Positions 6,506 to 15,606 of a DNA stretch of 28,859 bases are shown piece after piece (the first letter of the stretch is position 1; every line of letters starts with the position of its first letter). The DNA is from a virus. A model generated the notes under the pieces. It was not told the DNA's origin, ran no database searches, and worked only from the letters and a program-made list of their open reading frames with translations. A program made the translations under genes and the position numbers. Location of the stretch: positions 1 to 28,859 of IMG/VR virus record IMGVR_UViG_3300020171_000102; one strand, written 5' to 3'.

Positions 6506-8158
6506 TTATGTTTTAATTATTCTTCCTTTCGCATTTACTATTTTATTAATATTATTTTTAATATTGCCTTTAGCAGTTATTGTTTTTCTTGGTTGTATGT
6601 AAGCTAGTGCTGATATTGATTGTATCGTTGTACCACTAATTCTAGCATAAGCATTTACTGTTTGACGTGTCGGTATATTAATAATATTAACGAATCCTAA
6701 TGTTTGTATAAATCCCTGTTCATCAACCTCCCAATCAATTTCATTAATCATGTAATTTTCATAAACAGAATTTCTTATTTCAATAGATAATACATCACCA
6801 CATTTAATATGCGGAATGCCTAAAATCTCACCTTTAAAAGAATTCTTAGCATTTTTCCATCTATCAAGTTCTACTTGTGCTGTTTCAAGAGCAAAACTTT
6901 CTGAATCTATAAAATCATTTTCTAAATCTATTTTTTGCTCTCCATAACGATCAATGCTTGTTTCATCTCTTTGAATAACCTTAATCCATTTCCATATAGG
7001 TAAAGGATTAGCTCTGATTTGAAACTTAGTTAAAAAAATATCATATTCAGAATAATTATTTACTACGATAAATACAGAACAAGCATAATCAATAAAAGTT
7101 GTTATTTGAACTGAGGCTGTACAATCTATTGCAGGAGATAAATCTGCATTGGTAATTCCATCTGCTGCTGTGCTTGCGGTAAAATCAGTATAAGGGATTG
7201 GTTGAATGTAATTCGTACAAGGTAATTCTCCATAATCATCAGTTATATCTATATATGCTTGTTGCTGATCGTGTGCAGGTATCCAAACTAAAGTATCTGA
7301 ATATTGATTTAAGATTTCAACATCACCATTTGTCCAAACAACTTTAATACCTGCTGATATTCTTGGTCTTGCTTTAACTGTAATAGTATTTTTAATTGCT
7401 TGTTCCTCAACACTAAAATTAAGATTTTTTAACCAATCATTTCTGGTTAAAGTAAAAATCGGATTTTGTTGTTTATGGATATGTTCTTGTGCCCAAAATT
7501 TAAATTTACCATCATAATCAAAAAATACCCTACCTCTTTCTGAAACAGCAATTTCACCCATTAAAGGCCAAATATATCTATCTCCGAAAAAAGCAGCACT
7601 GATTGTATGATTAGATTGTTCTATGTCATATTGACTGGAAGTTAAACCTGCGGATTGAGCTAAAATTGTAATTAATTCATCTGCTCGTTTATTGATATAA
7701 GCGGCATCTCTTGGTGCAGGTTCATTTAAAACTAACTCTGTTTCGTCAAAACAACGAAAATCAACTATGCCTGATTTTCTATCAGGCGAAATTCCCTTTA
7801 TATATCCGGTAAATAATTTAAAATAATAATTACCGATTTTAACACTGTAACGAATTTTTGTTCTTGGTAATAAATATTCATAAATAGGAGAATCTGTATT
7901 CTCCGGTAAAAATCTATCAGTGGTATTATCTAATTCAAAATCTGCAGTTGAGGCAATACCTTCTCCTAACTCGCCACTCATTTTTATATTTCCTTTAGCA
8001 GTAAGTAAATAATCGGATTCATCAGTCCAAGTTATTCCATCCCATTGCATTTCAATTTTGCCACCAATTTGTCTAACCGTATTTGCGATTACGGTTTGTG
8101 CGTCTATGCTGGGAAAAAGTCTGGCTTTTCCCCCAATGGTCTGTGCTGTAGTTGCCAT
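6506..8158 (-). CDS. Tail hub / baseplate protein with 14-residue-type repeats at its ends
   Basis: This 550-residue protein lies between the distal-tail-sized protein and the fibre, the position of a siphovirus tail-associated hub protein. The core (about 25-480) looks like a phage hub or minor tail protein: GELGEGIASTADFELDN, then FTGYIKGISPD, RADELITILAQSAGL, and later ELDRWKNAKNSFKGEILG and CGDVLSIEI. The last 52 residues hold four repeat units (QTVNAYARISGTTI, QSISALAYIQPR, KTITAKGNIKNNIN, KIVNAKGRIIKT) with the same motif as the 58-unit array at 18321-20756. The N terminus has related pieces (QTIGGKARL, LLTAKGNIKMS). The hub role is well supported; the repeat relationship is seen directly. 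Confidence 0.8.
   Translation of the reverse strand: MATTAQTIGGKARLFPSIDAQTVIANTVRQIGGKIEMQWDGITWTDESDYLLTAKGNIKMSGELGEGIASTADFELDNTTDRFLPENTDSPIYEYLLPRTKIRYSVKIGNYYFKLFTGYIKGISPDRKSGIVDFRCFDETELVLNEPAPRDAAYINKRADELITILAQSAGLTSSQYDIEQSNHTISAAFFGDRYIWPLMGEIAVSERGRVFFDYDGKFKFWAQEHIHKQQNPIFTLTRNDWLKNLNFSVEEQAIKNTITVKARPRISAGIKVVWTNGDVEILNQYSDTLVWIPAHDQQQAYIDITDDYGELPCTNYIQPIPYTDFTASTAADGITNADLSPAIDCTASVQITTFIDYACSVFIVVNNYSEYDIFLTKFQIRANPLPIWKWIKVIQRDETSIDRYGEQKIDLENDFIDSESFALETAQVELDRWKNAKNSFKGEILGIPHIKCGDVLSIEIRNSVYENYMINEIDWEVDEQGFIQTLGFVNIINIPTRQTVNAYARISGTTIQSISALAYIQPRKTITAKGNIKNNINKIVNAKGRIIKT
6509..6664 (-). repeat. Four copies of the TI..KGRI repeat motif at the hub C terminus
   Basis: This segment encodes residues 499-550 of the hub protein as units of 14, 12, 14 and 12 residues. 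Two have the full T-I/V-x-A-K-G-N/R-I pattern and two are degenerate (AYARI, ALAYI). The pattern matches the array in the 1603-residue protein. Confidence 0.85.
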
Positions 8159-8159
8159 A

Positions 8160-8540
8160 TTAAATTCTTGAGTTCACTTCCGTAAGTACTAAAGTTACAC
8201 TAGACCAATAATTAGTATCGCCAGTTCCGTAAATGAGTTCTCTTGCATTAAGTTCAGTTATAGCAGAAATGCCAGGACTTACACTTTGAGGCCATTTAGC
8301 ATAAATAAAAGTAGCTGGTGCTAGTGTATTTACGATTGCCTCTAAGGCATTATAATCAGTTACGCTCATTACCTGATAAACCATTGTATATTTGTATTTT
8401 CTGGCCATTACCTCTTTTCTGGTTTTACCTCCAATAGTTGTATGATCGGCTGATATCCAAATCGGTTCAATTTTAGTACCTGATCCTGGATAAGGTATTG
8501 GTGTCCCATTTAATGTTGGTTGTGAAATTTGACTACTCAT
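8160..8540 (-). CDS. Small tail protein between tape measure and hub (distal-tail position)
   Basis: This 126-residue protein has a single beta-rich domain. Gene order puts it where the distal tail (Dit) protein of siphoviruses lies, between the tape measure and the hub. The sequence (for example YKYTMVYQVMSVTDYNALEA) suggests a small domain like those joining the tail tube to the tip, but it is much shorter than classical Dit proteins and I cannot assign a family from sequence. It is separated by one to two bases from both neighbours. Confidence 0.65.
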   Translation of the reverse strand: MSSQISQPTLNGTPIPYPGSGTKIEPIWISADHTTIGGKTRKEVMARKYKYTMVYQVMSVTDYNALEAIVNTLAPATFIYAKWPQSVSPGISAITELNARELIYGTGDTNYWSSVTLVLTEVNSRI

Positions 8541-8542
8541 AT

Positions 8543-11500
8543 TTATATCCCTGTGCGAGTTTTTTCAGTCGCAGTATAACTTTCTAATAATCTAACGAAT
8601 GATCTTATTTCTCCTTTACTTGCTATCATCATGCCTGGATTAATATTAATTGTTTGTTGATTGCCATTTATCCCCTGATTATTTTGTATAGGTAAATTAT
8701 CTGAATTTTGTAATGCCACTCCTCTTGAGGCATTTTCAGCTCCAATTGCAAAGTTAGTTCCGATAACAGGTTGCGGATTAATATCCTGAATTCCCATAAT
8801 CGTATTGCCAATGTCTGATACCGCTCCTTTAAGTGTCGGCATTGTGTCTGTAATGCCCCTGGTTAAGGTTTTAATCATGTTAGGCATCCATTTATCACCT
8901 GTACTCATTGGACCCTCTTCTGGAGGACTGAACCAACCCAAGAAACTCTTAAAAATATTTGCTATCCAAGAAGCAGATTTTTTAATTACATCATAAGCTG
9001 CATAAATACCACTTGCTAATTGTTCTCCTATTGATTTGCCCCACCCTTTTATTGTATCCCATAAATCATTTATTGCACGAGGTATAGCATTAACTATATT
9101 TTTAGTTGCATCTGCTATTGTAGACCAAACTCCATAAATACCATTGGCAAGATTTTGACCAATATTTGTACCCCATCCTTTTATTGTTTCTATTAAATCA
9201 TTTATCGCAGAAGGGATAGCCCCTATGATATTTTTAGTTGCGTCTTTTATATTATTCCATATTCCTTTAATTCCATCACCTAACCAATTGCCAACTGATG
9301 ATCCCCAACTTTTTATTGTTTCCCACATATCATTTAATCCAGCACCTATTCCTCCGATAATATTTTTTGCTGCATCTTTTAATGTATTCCATGATTCACC
9401 AAGTCCTGAAGCAATTACTTGCCCTATCCAAGTGCCAATATTTTTTAAAGATGATTCTAAATCACTTAATCCAGATACAATAGCGTTATAAATACTAGGT
9501 CCAATATTAATTAAATCAAAAACAGCACCAACAACTCCTAAAGATGAAATTATTGATCCAATAATAGTATCACCTATTTTACCCCAATCAATTAATTTAA
9601 CTTTTTCAATAAAACCATCTTTGAGTTGTCCCCAATTAATACTAAGGATAGCACCTGAAACTCCTAGTCCAAGAAACATTGTATCCCAAATAGCATTGCC
9701 TACCTCACCCCATTTAATTAATTTAACTTTTTCAATTAAATCATCTTTCATTTTTCCCCAATTTAACTTTGAAATATCAAACCCTTGAGTCCCAAAACCA
9801 AGAGATTCAAAATTAAAGGCAGAAGGAGTAGTAGTTTTTAATTCATCAACTTTTAATTGTGCTTCATCAAGTTTAGTATTAACCTCATCTAATAATTTAA
9901 GAGTATTATCAATGTATGCTAATTTCTTGTTATTGCCACTATCACCATCACCGCCACCATCACCTGCTGCAATGCCGGCAAAATCAGTTCCACCACTTAA
10001 TTTATCAGCTGCTTTTATTTGAGCTTGTTGAATTGCTTCATATTGGTCAGTTATTCCTTTTATAAATTCTAATGATTTTTTAGCAATATCTAATGATTTT
10101 TGTGCATTATCAATTTTATTCTGTTCTATTTTGGCTTGAATATCATATTTTTCATTTAAAATATCTCTTTCATTAGTTAATTTATCTACAATTTCATCAC
10201 GAGCATCCTGCAAATCCTGCACCATGCTTTTGTGAACATCTATTTGTTCTTGTAATAAATCAGATTGATCTTGATATGAACTTTTAAAAGTATCTAAAGT
10301 GTCTTTGGCAGCATCCAATGTGTTTTCTGCTGCTTTGATTTGATCTTCGTAAACTTTTTCTTGTTGATCTGCTGCCTTTTTAGCTGCGTCTAATTGATCT
10401 TGTGATAAATCAAGTTGAGTTTGTGCGATTTTAACATCCTGTTTAGCAATATTAATTTCTTTTGTACCTAATTGTTTAGTTTTGATATAAAGACTATAAG
10501 CCTCATCAACTTGATTTCCTGCAATAGTAGTTCTTTCTAATGCAGCTCGATAAGTAGCATCCCATTCATCATGTCCTAGTGCTTCTTCTTTTTTTAATTG
10601 ATTTCTTGCTGATTCAAGATTCATTTTGGCATAGTCCAAAAGTCCCTCAGCATTATCTACTTGAACTTGATTTAGGTCTTCTAATTCTTGCAAGGTATCT
10701 TTTGCATTATCAACATTATCTTTTAAAGCATCTCTTTGTGCAGTTAGATTATCAAGAAAAACCTGATTACTTTCTTTAATCATGTCAAGTCGGTCTTTAC
10801 TAATATCTTTTTCTCTTTGAGCAATATCAACTGAATCTTGAAATACTTTAAGGTGTGATTTATATGCTTTTTCTAATGATCTTTTTTGTTTTTCTAATAA
10901 TTTTACCTGATCGTTTTCCGCATCAATCTGGTTATTATAAATCTTTTTTTGATATTTAATCCTGTCATCAATAATATCTGTTTGTTGTTTTATTGCATCT
11001 TTCTGCTGTTTCATTTGCTCATTTAACGCATCAATCGTATCCTGTAATTGACTGACTTTTACGCTTGCCATTATTTGTTTAATAATGCCCTCGCTTCTTG
11101 CTGCACCAACCAGACTTTGTATTTTAGTTTGTGTCTCTGTACTAACTGATCCTAAACTTTTAACATCGCTTATAGCTTGAGCCAATACTCTTCGTGCCTC
11201 AATTGTGTTATTAAGCACTTGTTCAGTGGATAATTTACCTTGTTTTTCAAGTATTTGAAAATAAGATTCAAAAACTTTTAAGTTTTCATTAAGAACACTA
11301 AAATCTGCTTGAGTAAATCCTTTAAGAAAACTTAACATTATATCATCTCCCCATTCTCTAGCTAAAATAGCCATTCCTGTTAATCCATCTTTAATTTTTT
11401 CTGCTGCCTCCTCTATTCTTTTTGTTTCAATATCACCTAATGTACCTTCGACCTTTTTCTTAATTTCATTCATTCTATCCTCAAATCCTTTAAGTCCTAA

Positions 11501-13399
11501 TGTTTCTTTAATTTTATCGCCAAGATTTCCTAATAATACTTTAACTATATCGCCAAGATTAATACCGAATGATATTTTAATCTTGGATAATTTATCAAGA
11601 GCAGTTTGAATAAGTTTAATAGCGATAACAACAGCAGCTGCGATTATTAGAAATTTTCCTATTACTAATAGAAACGCACCAAACCCTACAGTAGCTCCTG
11701 TTGCTGCTGTACCTGTTGCCGCTAATCCTGTTGTTACTTGACCCAATGTAGTAGCAGTTGTTACTGAGAATGTTGTAGCAGCAGCTGTCGTTAATCCAAA
11801 AAGACCTTTAATGTAAGTTAATGCAAGTCCTCCTTTTGCTAGAACAGTTACTAATCCAACAATAGGTGATATTAAAGTATTAATAGCTAGAATCAATGGT
11901 CCTAATATTGCTAAAATTCCCGCAAGAGAAATTAATGTTTGTTTCATTGGATCAGGTAATGAAATCCATATAGCAGCAAGTGTTGTGGTAAGTCTAATTG
12001 CATTATTAAGTACAGGAACGATAACTTTATTTAGATCAGTTCCAATTGCATTAGCAACATTTAAAACAGCATTTTGGAATAGTTTAAATGTATTAGCAAG
12101 TGTATCTGATGCAATATTATAATCTTTAGTTAATTCTGTTCCATCTATATATGCCTGTTCTGATTCTTTTTGTCTTTTTAAGAAAACATTATATTGAGCA
12201 ATTAAAGCTCTTAATGCTTTTGCTCCTTCTTGTCCAAAAATTTCTAATACCGCTCTGTTTGTTTCAACTTGATCGGTGGCAAGACCTAATCCTTTAATAT
12301 ATGTTTGTAATGTTTTTACAGCATCTTTGTTAATCATCTCTTTTAATGCGTCTTGAGTAATTCCCATTTGACTGGCAAGTTTAGGTAAGTTTGTTGTCAT
12401 CTGGTCAAACATTCTTGTAAGATTAGTACCAGCTCTCGTTGCAGTACCAGACACAGGAATAATAGCTGCTAACATTGCAGATACATCTTGAAAGTTAATA
12501 CTTAACATTGAGGCAGCAGGCATAGCCCGAAGTAAGGCTGCAGTAAAATCATCCATTCCTCCTTTTGATTCTTTAGCCATTTTTCTAATTACTGAACCGA
12601 CTCGTTCAACATTATCTTCACTAATACCAAATGCTTTAGAAACAGATACAAGAGCTTCTGCGGCAGTTTTTAAATTAAGTTCTTTAGAAATAGTAACTAA
12701 TTTAGCAATAGCAATTGTGTATTTTTCTAAACCTTTTGTACTAACACCTGCCTCAGCAGCAGTTCGGGCAATTTCTTGTAATTCTGTAACGCTAAGAGGC
12801 ATAACTGATGCTAAATCACGAAAACTATCAGTCATTTTATTGGCTTCACCAGCAGTCATATCAGCAGATGCTTGAAGATTTTTAGTGCCGGTTTCCCAAT
12901 CGGCAAATGTTTTAACAGATGCAACACCAAGAGCAACTATAGGGACTGTAAATGCCATGGTCAGACTTCTTCCCATTTGTTGGAGACCCATTGTTACAAC
13001 CCAGAGTTTTGCGGAAAGACTATTTAATGTTTGTTGAAAAATTTCACTGGATTTAGCAGCATTTAATTCTTGTAATGCAAGATCGCGGACATATCCTGCA
13101 TCTTTACTAGTAATTTCACCTGTATCAACTAATTGATCTAATAATGCGCTATTATAACCAGTTAATCTATTTATTATTGGATCTAATTCAGATATAACGC
13201 CAGAAACAGCATCAACCATTCCCTTTTTCCATGTATCTGCAAAGGTAAAATTTTCACCAGTAACTTTACTGAGGTCTTGACCTACTTTTTTAGCCACCAT
13301 TGCTAAATGGTCTAAGGCTGTTTCTGCATTTTTAACCTCTGATTTCCAATTACTGGAATCACCTCTTAATACTAATATTAATTCACCTATAGTTGCCAT
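8543..13399 (-). CDS. Tail tape measure protein
   Basis: At 1618 residues this is the longest gene of the window, directly after the chaperone frameshift pair, the canonical tape-measure position. Residues about 160-420 resemble the TP901-type tape-measure core (VKTFADWETGTKNLQASADM, GGMDDFTAALLRAMPAASM). Residues about 480-610 hold long hydrophobic segments that may enter the host membrane. Residues about 780-1125 form a Lys/Gln/Asp-rich coiled coil. The C-terminal third has a tandem 42-residue duplication around NWGKMKDDLIEKVKLIKWG and NWGQLKDGFIEKVKLIDWG, then three 44-residue repeats (1337-1468), and the FSPPEEGPMSTGDKW motif common near tape-measure C termini. The protein sets tail length and is ejected before DNA. 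No peptidase domain is seen. Confidence 0.93.
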   Translation of the reverse strand: MATIGELILVLRGDSSNWKSEVKNAETALDHLAMVAKKVGQDLSKVTGENFTFADTWKKGMVDAVSGVISELDPIINRLTGYNSALLDQLVDTGEITSKDAGYVRDLALQELNAAKSSEIFQQTLNSLSAKLWVVTMGLQQMGRSLTMAFTVPIVALGVASVKTFADWETGTKNLQASADMTAGEANKMTDSFRDLASVMPLSVTELQEIARTAAEAGVSTKGLEKYTIAIAKLVTISKELNLKTAAEALVSVSKAFGISEDNVERVGSVIRKMAKESKGGMDDFTAALLRAMPAASMLSINFQDVSAMLAAIIPVSGTATRAGTNLTRMFDQMTTNLPKLASQMGITQDALKEMINKDAVKTLQTYIKGLGLATDQVETNRAVLEIFGQEGAKALRALIAQYNVFLKRQKESEQAYIDGTELTKDYNIASDTLANTFKLFQNAVLNVANAIGTDLNKVIVPVLNNAIRLTTTLAAIWISLPDPMKQTLISLAGILAILGPLILAINTLISPIVGLVTVLAKGGLALTYIKGLFGLTTAAATTFSVTTATTLGQVTTGLAATGTAATGATVGFGAFLLVIGKFLIIAAAVVIAIKLIQTALDKLSKIKISFGINLGDIVKVLLGNLGDKIKETLGLKGFEDRMNEIKKKVEGTLGDIETKRIEEAAEKIKDGLTGMAILAREWGDDIMLSFLKGFTQADFSVLNENLKVFESYFQILEKQGKLSTEQVLNNTIEARRVLAQAISDVKSLGSVSTETQTKIQSLVGAARSEGIIKQIMASVKVSQLQDTIDALNEQMKQQKDAIKQQTDIIDDRIKYQKKIYNNQIDAENDQVKLLEKQKRSLEKAYKSHLKVFQDSVDIAQREKDISKDRLDMIKESNQVFLDNLTAQRDALKDNVDNAKDTLQELEDLNQVQVDNAEGLLDYAKMNLESARNQLKKEEALGHDEWDATYRAALERTTIAGNQVDEAYSLYIKTKQLGTKEINIAKQDVKIAQTQLDLSQDQLDAAKKAADQQEKVYEDQIKAAENTLDAAKDTLDTFKSSYQDQSDLLQEQIDVHKSMVQDLQDARDEIVDKLTNERDILNEKYDIQAKIEQNKIDNAQKSLDIAKKSLEFIKGITDQYEAIQQAQIKAADKLSGGTDFAGIAAGDGGGDGDSGNNKKLAYIDNTLKLLDEVNTKLDEAQLKVDELKTTTPSAFNFESLGFGTQGFDISKLNWGKMKDDLIEKVKLIKWGEVGNAIWDTMFLGLGVSGAILSINWGQLKDGFIEKVKLIDWGKIGDTIIGSIISSLGVVGAVFDLINIGPSIYNAIVSGLSDLESSLKNIGTWIGQVIASGLGESWNTLKDAAKNIIGGIGAGLNDMWETIKSWGSSVGNWLGDGIKGIWNNIKDATKNIIGAIPSAINDLIETIKGWGTNIGQNLANGIYGVWSTIADATKNIVNAIPRAINDLWDTIKGWGKSIGEQLASGIYAAYDVIKKSASWIANIFKSFLGWFSPPEEGPMSTGDKWMPNMIKTLTRGITDTMPTLKGAVSDIGNTIMGIQDINPQPVIGTNFAIGAENASRGVALQNSDNLPIQNNQGINGNQQTININPGMMIASKGEIRSFVRLLESYTATEKTRTGI
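8996..9391 (-). repeat. Three 132-bp coding repeats in the tape measure gene
   Basis: Each unit encodes 44 residues with the pattern W..I.DA.KNI...I...INDL..TIK.WG..IG..LA.GIY. They cover residues 1337-1468. Repeats built on Trp and Gly at fixed spacing are frequent in tape measure proteins and may reflect packing against the tail tube or chaperones. Confidence 0.85.
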
Positions 13400-13403
13400 A
13401 GTT

Positions 13404-13802
13404 TTATTTTACCTTATTCACTACGGCATCTGGGCGATATATAACACCCTGCAAATTTGTGGGTAATTGGGAGATTCCGCTAATATCTCTGTTCTGCACA
13501 TTTTTATCAGATGAAAATGGGATAGGGAGATCATGCCATTTATGTACATCTTTTTTCGTTGCATGTAGCATAAACTGAAATCTAAATTCAGCATTTTTCT
13601 CCTCTGCTGTGAAATTAGAAGCTATAACTATATGCTCCCAAAATTCTTCCCAGTACATTTCATCAAGACAATATTTTCTTGTCCATCCATATCGAGAGGC
13701 AATTACGTCTATACACCATGTAAGGAAATCAACTTGTGGCAGTTGATTTACGCCTAATTTTTGCTTTTGACCGCCCCTAGCGTCTCTATAGGGGCTACGG
13801 AG
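13404..13802 (-). CDS. Tail assembly chaperone T part, made as a -1 frameshift fusion with G
   Basis: This frame has no good start of its own: the first ATG gives only 84 residues, while upstream of it the same frame stays open and encodes DFLTWCIDVIASRYGWTRKY, typical of tail-assembly-chaperone T domains. It joins the G gene at the A AAA AAC heptamer at 13808-13802. Counting codons, 128 residues of G plus 132 of this frame give a 260-residue GT fusion. In lambda-like phages such G and GT proteins coat and chaperone the tape measure before tube assembly, and the gene lies directly upstream of the tape measure here. A separate 84-residue product from 13658 is possible but less likely. Confidence 0.85.
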   Translation of the reverse strand, partial: LRSPYRDARGGQKQKLGVNQLPQVDFLTWCIDVIASRYGWTRKYCLDEMYWEEFWEHIVIASNFTAEEKNAEFRFQFMLHATKKDVHKWHDLPIPFSSDKNVQNRDISGISQLPTNLQGVIYRPDAVVNKVK

Positions 13803-14185
13803 TTTTTTAGGTTTTCCATTACATTGTTAAGTTCCAAGCAAATGTCAAATGCTTTATTTATCTCCTCAGGATACGCTTCTTTTAATAAATCCTCATCTGA
13901 CATTTCTGCACATATAGCAACAAATTTTGCTACATGAGTTGGCAACTTTTCAAATAGACTTAATAATGCTCCCATGTCCACATCTGGTGATTTATTACCA
14001 CTTGTTGGTGTTTTATCACTTTCTATGGATTTTGAGGATGCAGAAAGTTGAGCTGCTTGTCGAAACATTTCAGCAATTATCTTTTGTGCATCATAAAACT
14101 TACCTGCTCTTAGTTTCTGAATAGTCTTTTTTTGACCATTAATAACTATTTCAGCAGATGTTTTCATTATTTTTTCTTCAGACAT
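13754..14185 (-). CDS. Tail assembly chaperone G
   Basis: This 143-residue protein lies between the major tail protein and the tape measure. A basic, beta-type N terminus (ETSAEIVINGQKKTIQKLR-like region, residues 8-27) is followed by helical segments containing FYDAQKIIAEMF and an acidic helical C-terminal part (DMGALLSLFEKLPTHVAKFV). That arrangement, gene order and the frameshift signal at its 3' end identify it as a G-type chaperone. In-frame translation ends 15 codons after the slippery site. An AAAGGAGAAG ribosome site precedes the ATG. Confidence 0.85.
   Translation of the reverse strand: MSEEKIMKTSAEIVINGQKKTIQKLRAGKFYDAQKIIAEMFRQAAQLSASSKSIESDKTPTSGNKSPDVDMGALLSLFEKLPTHVAKFVAICAEMSDEDLLKEAYPEEINKAFDICLELNNVMENLKNSVAPIETLGAVKSKN
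13773..13808 (-). promoter_or_regulatory. -1 programmed ribosomal frameshift site (slippery heptamer and hairpin)
   Basis: In the G reading frame the codons are CTA AAA AAC, giving the X XXY YYZ heptamer A AAA AAC (13808 to 13802). Six bases further on begins a perfect 7-bp stem, GCCCCTA (13795-13789) and TAGGGGC (13779-13773), with a 9-base loop. Spacing and layout match known bacterial -1 frameshift signals. After slippage reading continues as CTC CGT into the T frame. Confidence 0.9.
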
Positions 14186-14228
14186 ATTAACTTCTCCTTT
14201 ATCTTTTACTGTTTAATTCAAGTAAATG

Positions 14229-14786
14229 TTACGATTTGGCTTGCTTGACTTGAAACAGTTGTTTACCCGATGCGTGGGATGTTTCTGCATACGCAGTAAA
14301 TGTTACCCCAAATGCTGTCGGATTTTCTCTCTCGAAATTAGCTGTAATGCCTCCTGGATGACAACGGAAAAATGTCCATGTTGTCAGATAACCAGTATCA
14401 TTATCTGTTATCACTAGCTCAAGTGGTTCAAAGGCTGCCCCTGGAACACCACCAAACCCTACATAGTAAGCGGAAGTAGCATCTTTCGATACTGATCCTC
14501 CACCAGTTACTAAGTCAAGATTTTGAGCTGTTGACTCTAACATCGAGAACTCAACCGTAGCCGTTTCGCCTGTTACCGCAACATTGACAGGAGGGGTTAC
14601 CTGGTCGCAGAATATATCAGATGTTTCAATGGTGTAAGTCACTGTGACTCCACCTGTTGTGCATCCGACATCAGTTCCTAGAATGTCCATGTCATAAAAT
14701 CCATCCGCATTAGCAGACGCATTGACACGACCTCCTATTTTGACCACAGCACCTCCCGTATTTATATTGGTGGCTGTTACGCTCAT
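14229..14786 (-). CDS. Major tail (tube) protein
   Basis: This 185-residue beta-rich protein lies directly before the chaperone pair, where the tube protein gene always sits in this module. It is rich in Thr, Gly and Val, with alternating strand-like segments such as VTVTYTIETSD and EPLELVITDNDTGYLTTWTF. It has four Cys, including two near residues 42 and 60. The ATG is preceded by a near-perfect AAGGAGG ribosome site, consistent with a highly expressed virion protein. Its GC content is visibly higher than most genes here. Function is assigned mainly from synteny, composition and size. Confidence 0.82.
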   Translation of the reverse strand: MSVTATNINTGGAVVKIGGRVNASANADGFYDMDILGTDVGCTTGGVTVTYTIETSDIFCDQVTPPVNVAVTGETATVEFSMLESTAQNLDLVTGGGSVSKDATSAYYVGFGGVPGAAFEPLELVITDNDTGYLTTWTFFRCHPGGITANFERENPTAFGVTFTAYAETSHASGKQLFQVKQAKS

Positions 14787-14843
14787 AGTTTAGTCCTCCT
14801 TTTTTTAAAAATTCAATTTCTGACACTAAAACTAAGACTAAAA

Positions 14844-15233
14844 CTATTTACTATTATTGGCTATTCTAGTTTGCTCTAATTCTAAATTCCATTCTAATCT
14901 GGACATGAATAAAATCGAAGCATCTCGCCTAGCACAGCCTTTACCTTTTTCAGCTATTAATGCTGGGTAATCACGTTCGTCTATTTGAGTTGATTCAGGC
15001 ATTCTATATGTATCTTTCTTAAAGATATATATATTACCTGTAACTGCACCAATTCTCTCAGCCTCTTGTGCTATCCCAAGATAGACTACCTCTCTGTATT
15101 TTACCTCAATAGGGATACTTTTAACAATAGGTTCTTTTTCTATTGTTTGAGTGGTTTCTTTTTCTATAACAATAGGTTCTGCTATTGGATCAGCATGTTT
15201 TAGTTGATTAATTGATCGTTGTATTTTTGCCAT
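14844..15233 (-). CDS. Hypothetical 129-residue protein of the neck-tail region
   Basis: I do not recognise a named family. The first half is Glu/Ile/Thr/Pro-rich and probably extended (QTIEKEPIVKSIPIEV). The second half has a compact domain with GAVTGNIYIFKKDTYRMP and KGKGCARRDASILFM. It starts two bases after the stop of the upstream gene and precedes the major tail protein. It could be a small virion or connector-completing protein. Confidence 0.6.
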   Translation of the reverse strand: MAKIQRSINQLKHADPIAEPIVIEKETTQTIEKEPIVKSIPIEVKYREVVYLGIAQEAERIGAVTGNIYIFKKDTYRMPESTQIDERDYPALIAEKGKGCARRDASILFMSRLEWNLELEQTRIANNSK

Positions 15234-15235
15234 AT

Positions 15236-15583
15236 TTATTTTTCTTTCTTAACAGGTATATGTGTTCTGATAACGATACATAATTTATCAAGACCAATTT
15301 TTTGGTGTCCGATTATATCCCGCCATGTATCTCTTATACGGGCTTTAGTGAATTCTTTAAAATCCTCAGGTAAATTCCTGTTCTCAATCTCTTTACAAAG
15401 TTGAGCCTCTAATTTTCTTATTTCACTATATAAATCACCGGATAAATCTTTTATTGCCTCGAAAGCCTCTTTGTCCTCAATACCTGTCCATCTAACCCAT
15501 TTATTCTCAAGTTCAATAAGATATGATGGTTTTTTTAAAATTGATCCCTCTGGATCATGTGTAACTTGTACTTGTGTTGCCAT
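15236..15583 (-). CDS. Hypothetical 115-residue helical protein
   Basis: A charged, mainly helical protein (SGDLYSEIRKLEAQLCKEIE) with no recognised family or membrane segment. A strong AAGGAG ribosome site precedes the ATG. It lies between the tail terminator and the 129-residue protein, so it probably has a role in tail or neck assembly. Confidence 0.6.
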   Translation of the reverse strand: MATQVQVTHDPEGSILKKPSYLIELENKWVRWTGIEDKEAFEAIKDLSGDLYSEIRKLEAQLCKEIENRNLPEDFKEFTKARIRDTWRDIIGHQKIGLDKLCIVIRTHIPVKKEK

Positions 15584-15606
15584 AATATTACTCCTTCCTA
15601 TAACTA

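Noticed and set aside
13404-13658. Stand-alone 84-residue gene before the tape measure
   Set aside because: The frame is open upstream to the slippery site and encodes conserved T-domain residues there, so the ATG at 13658 is probably internal.
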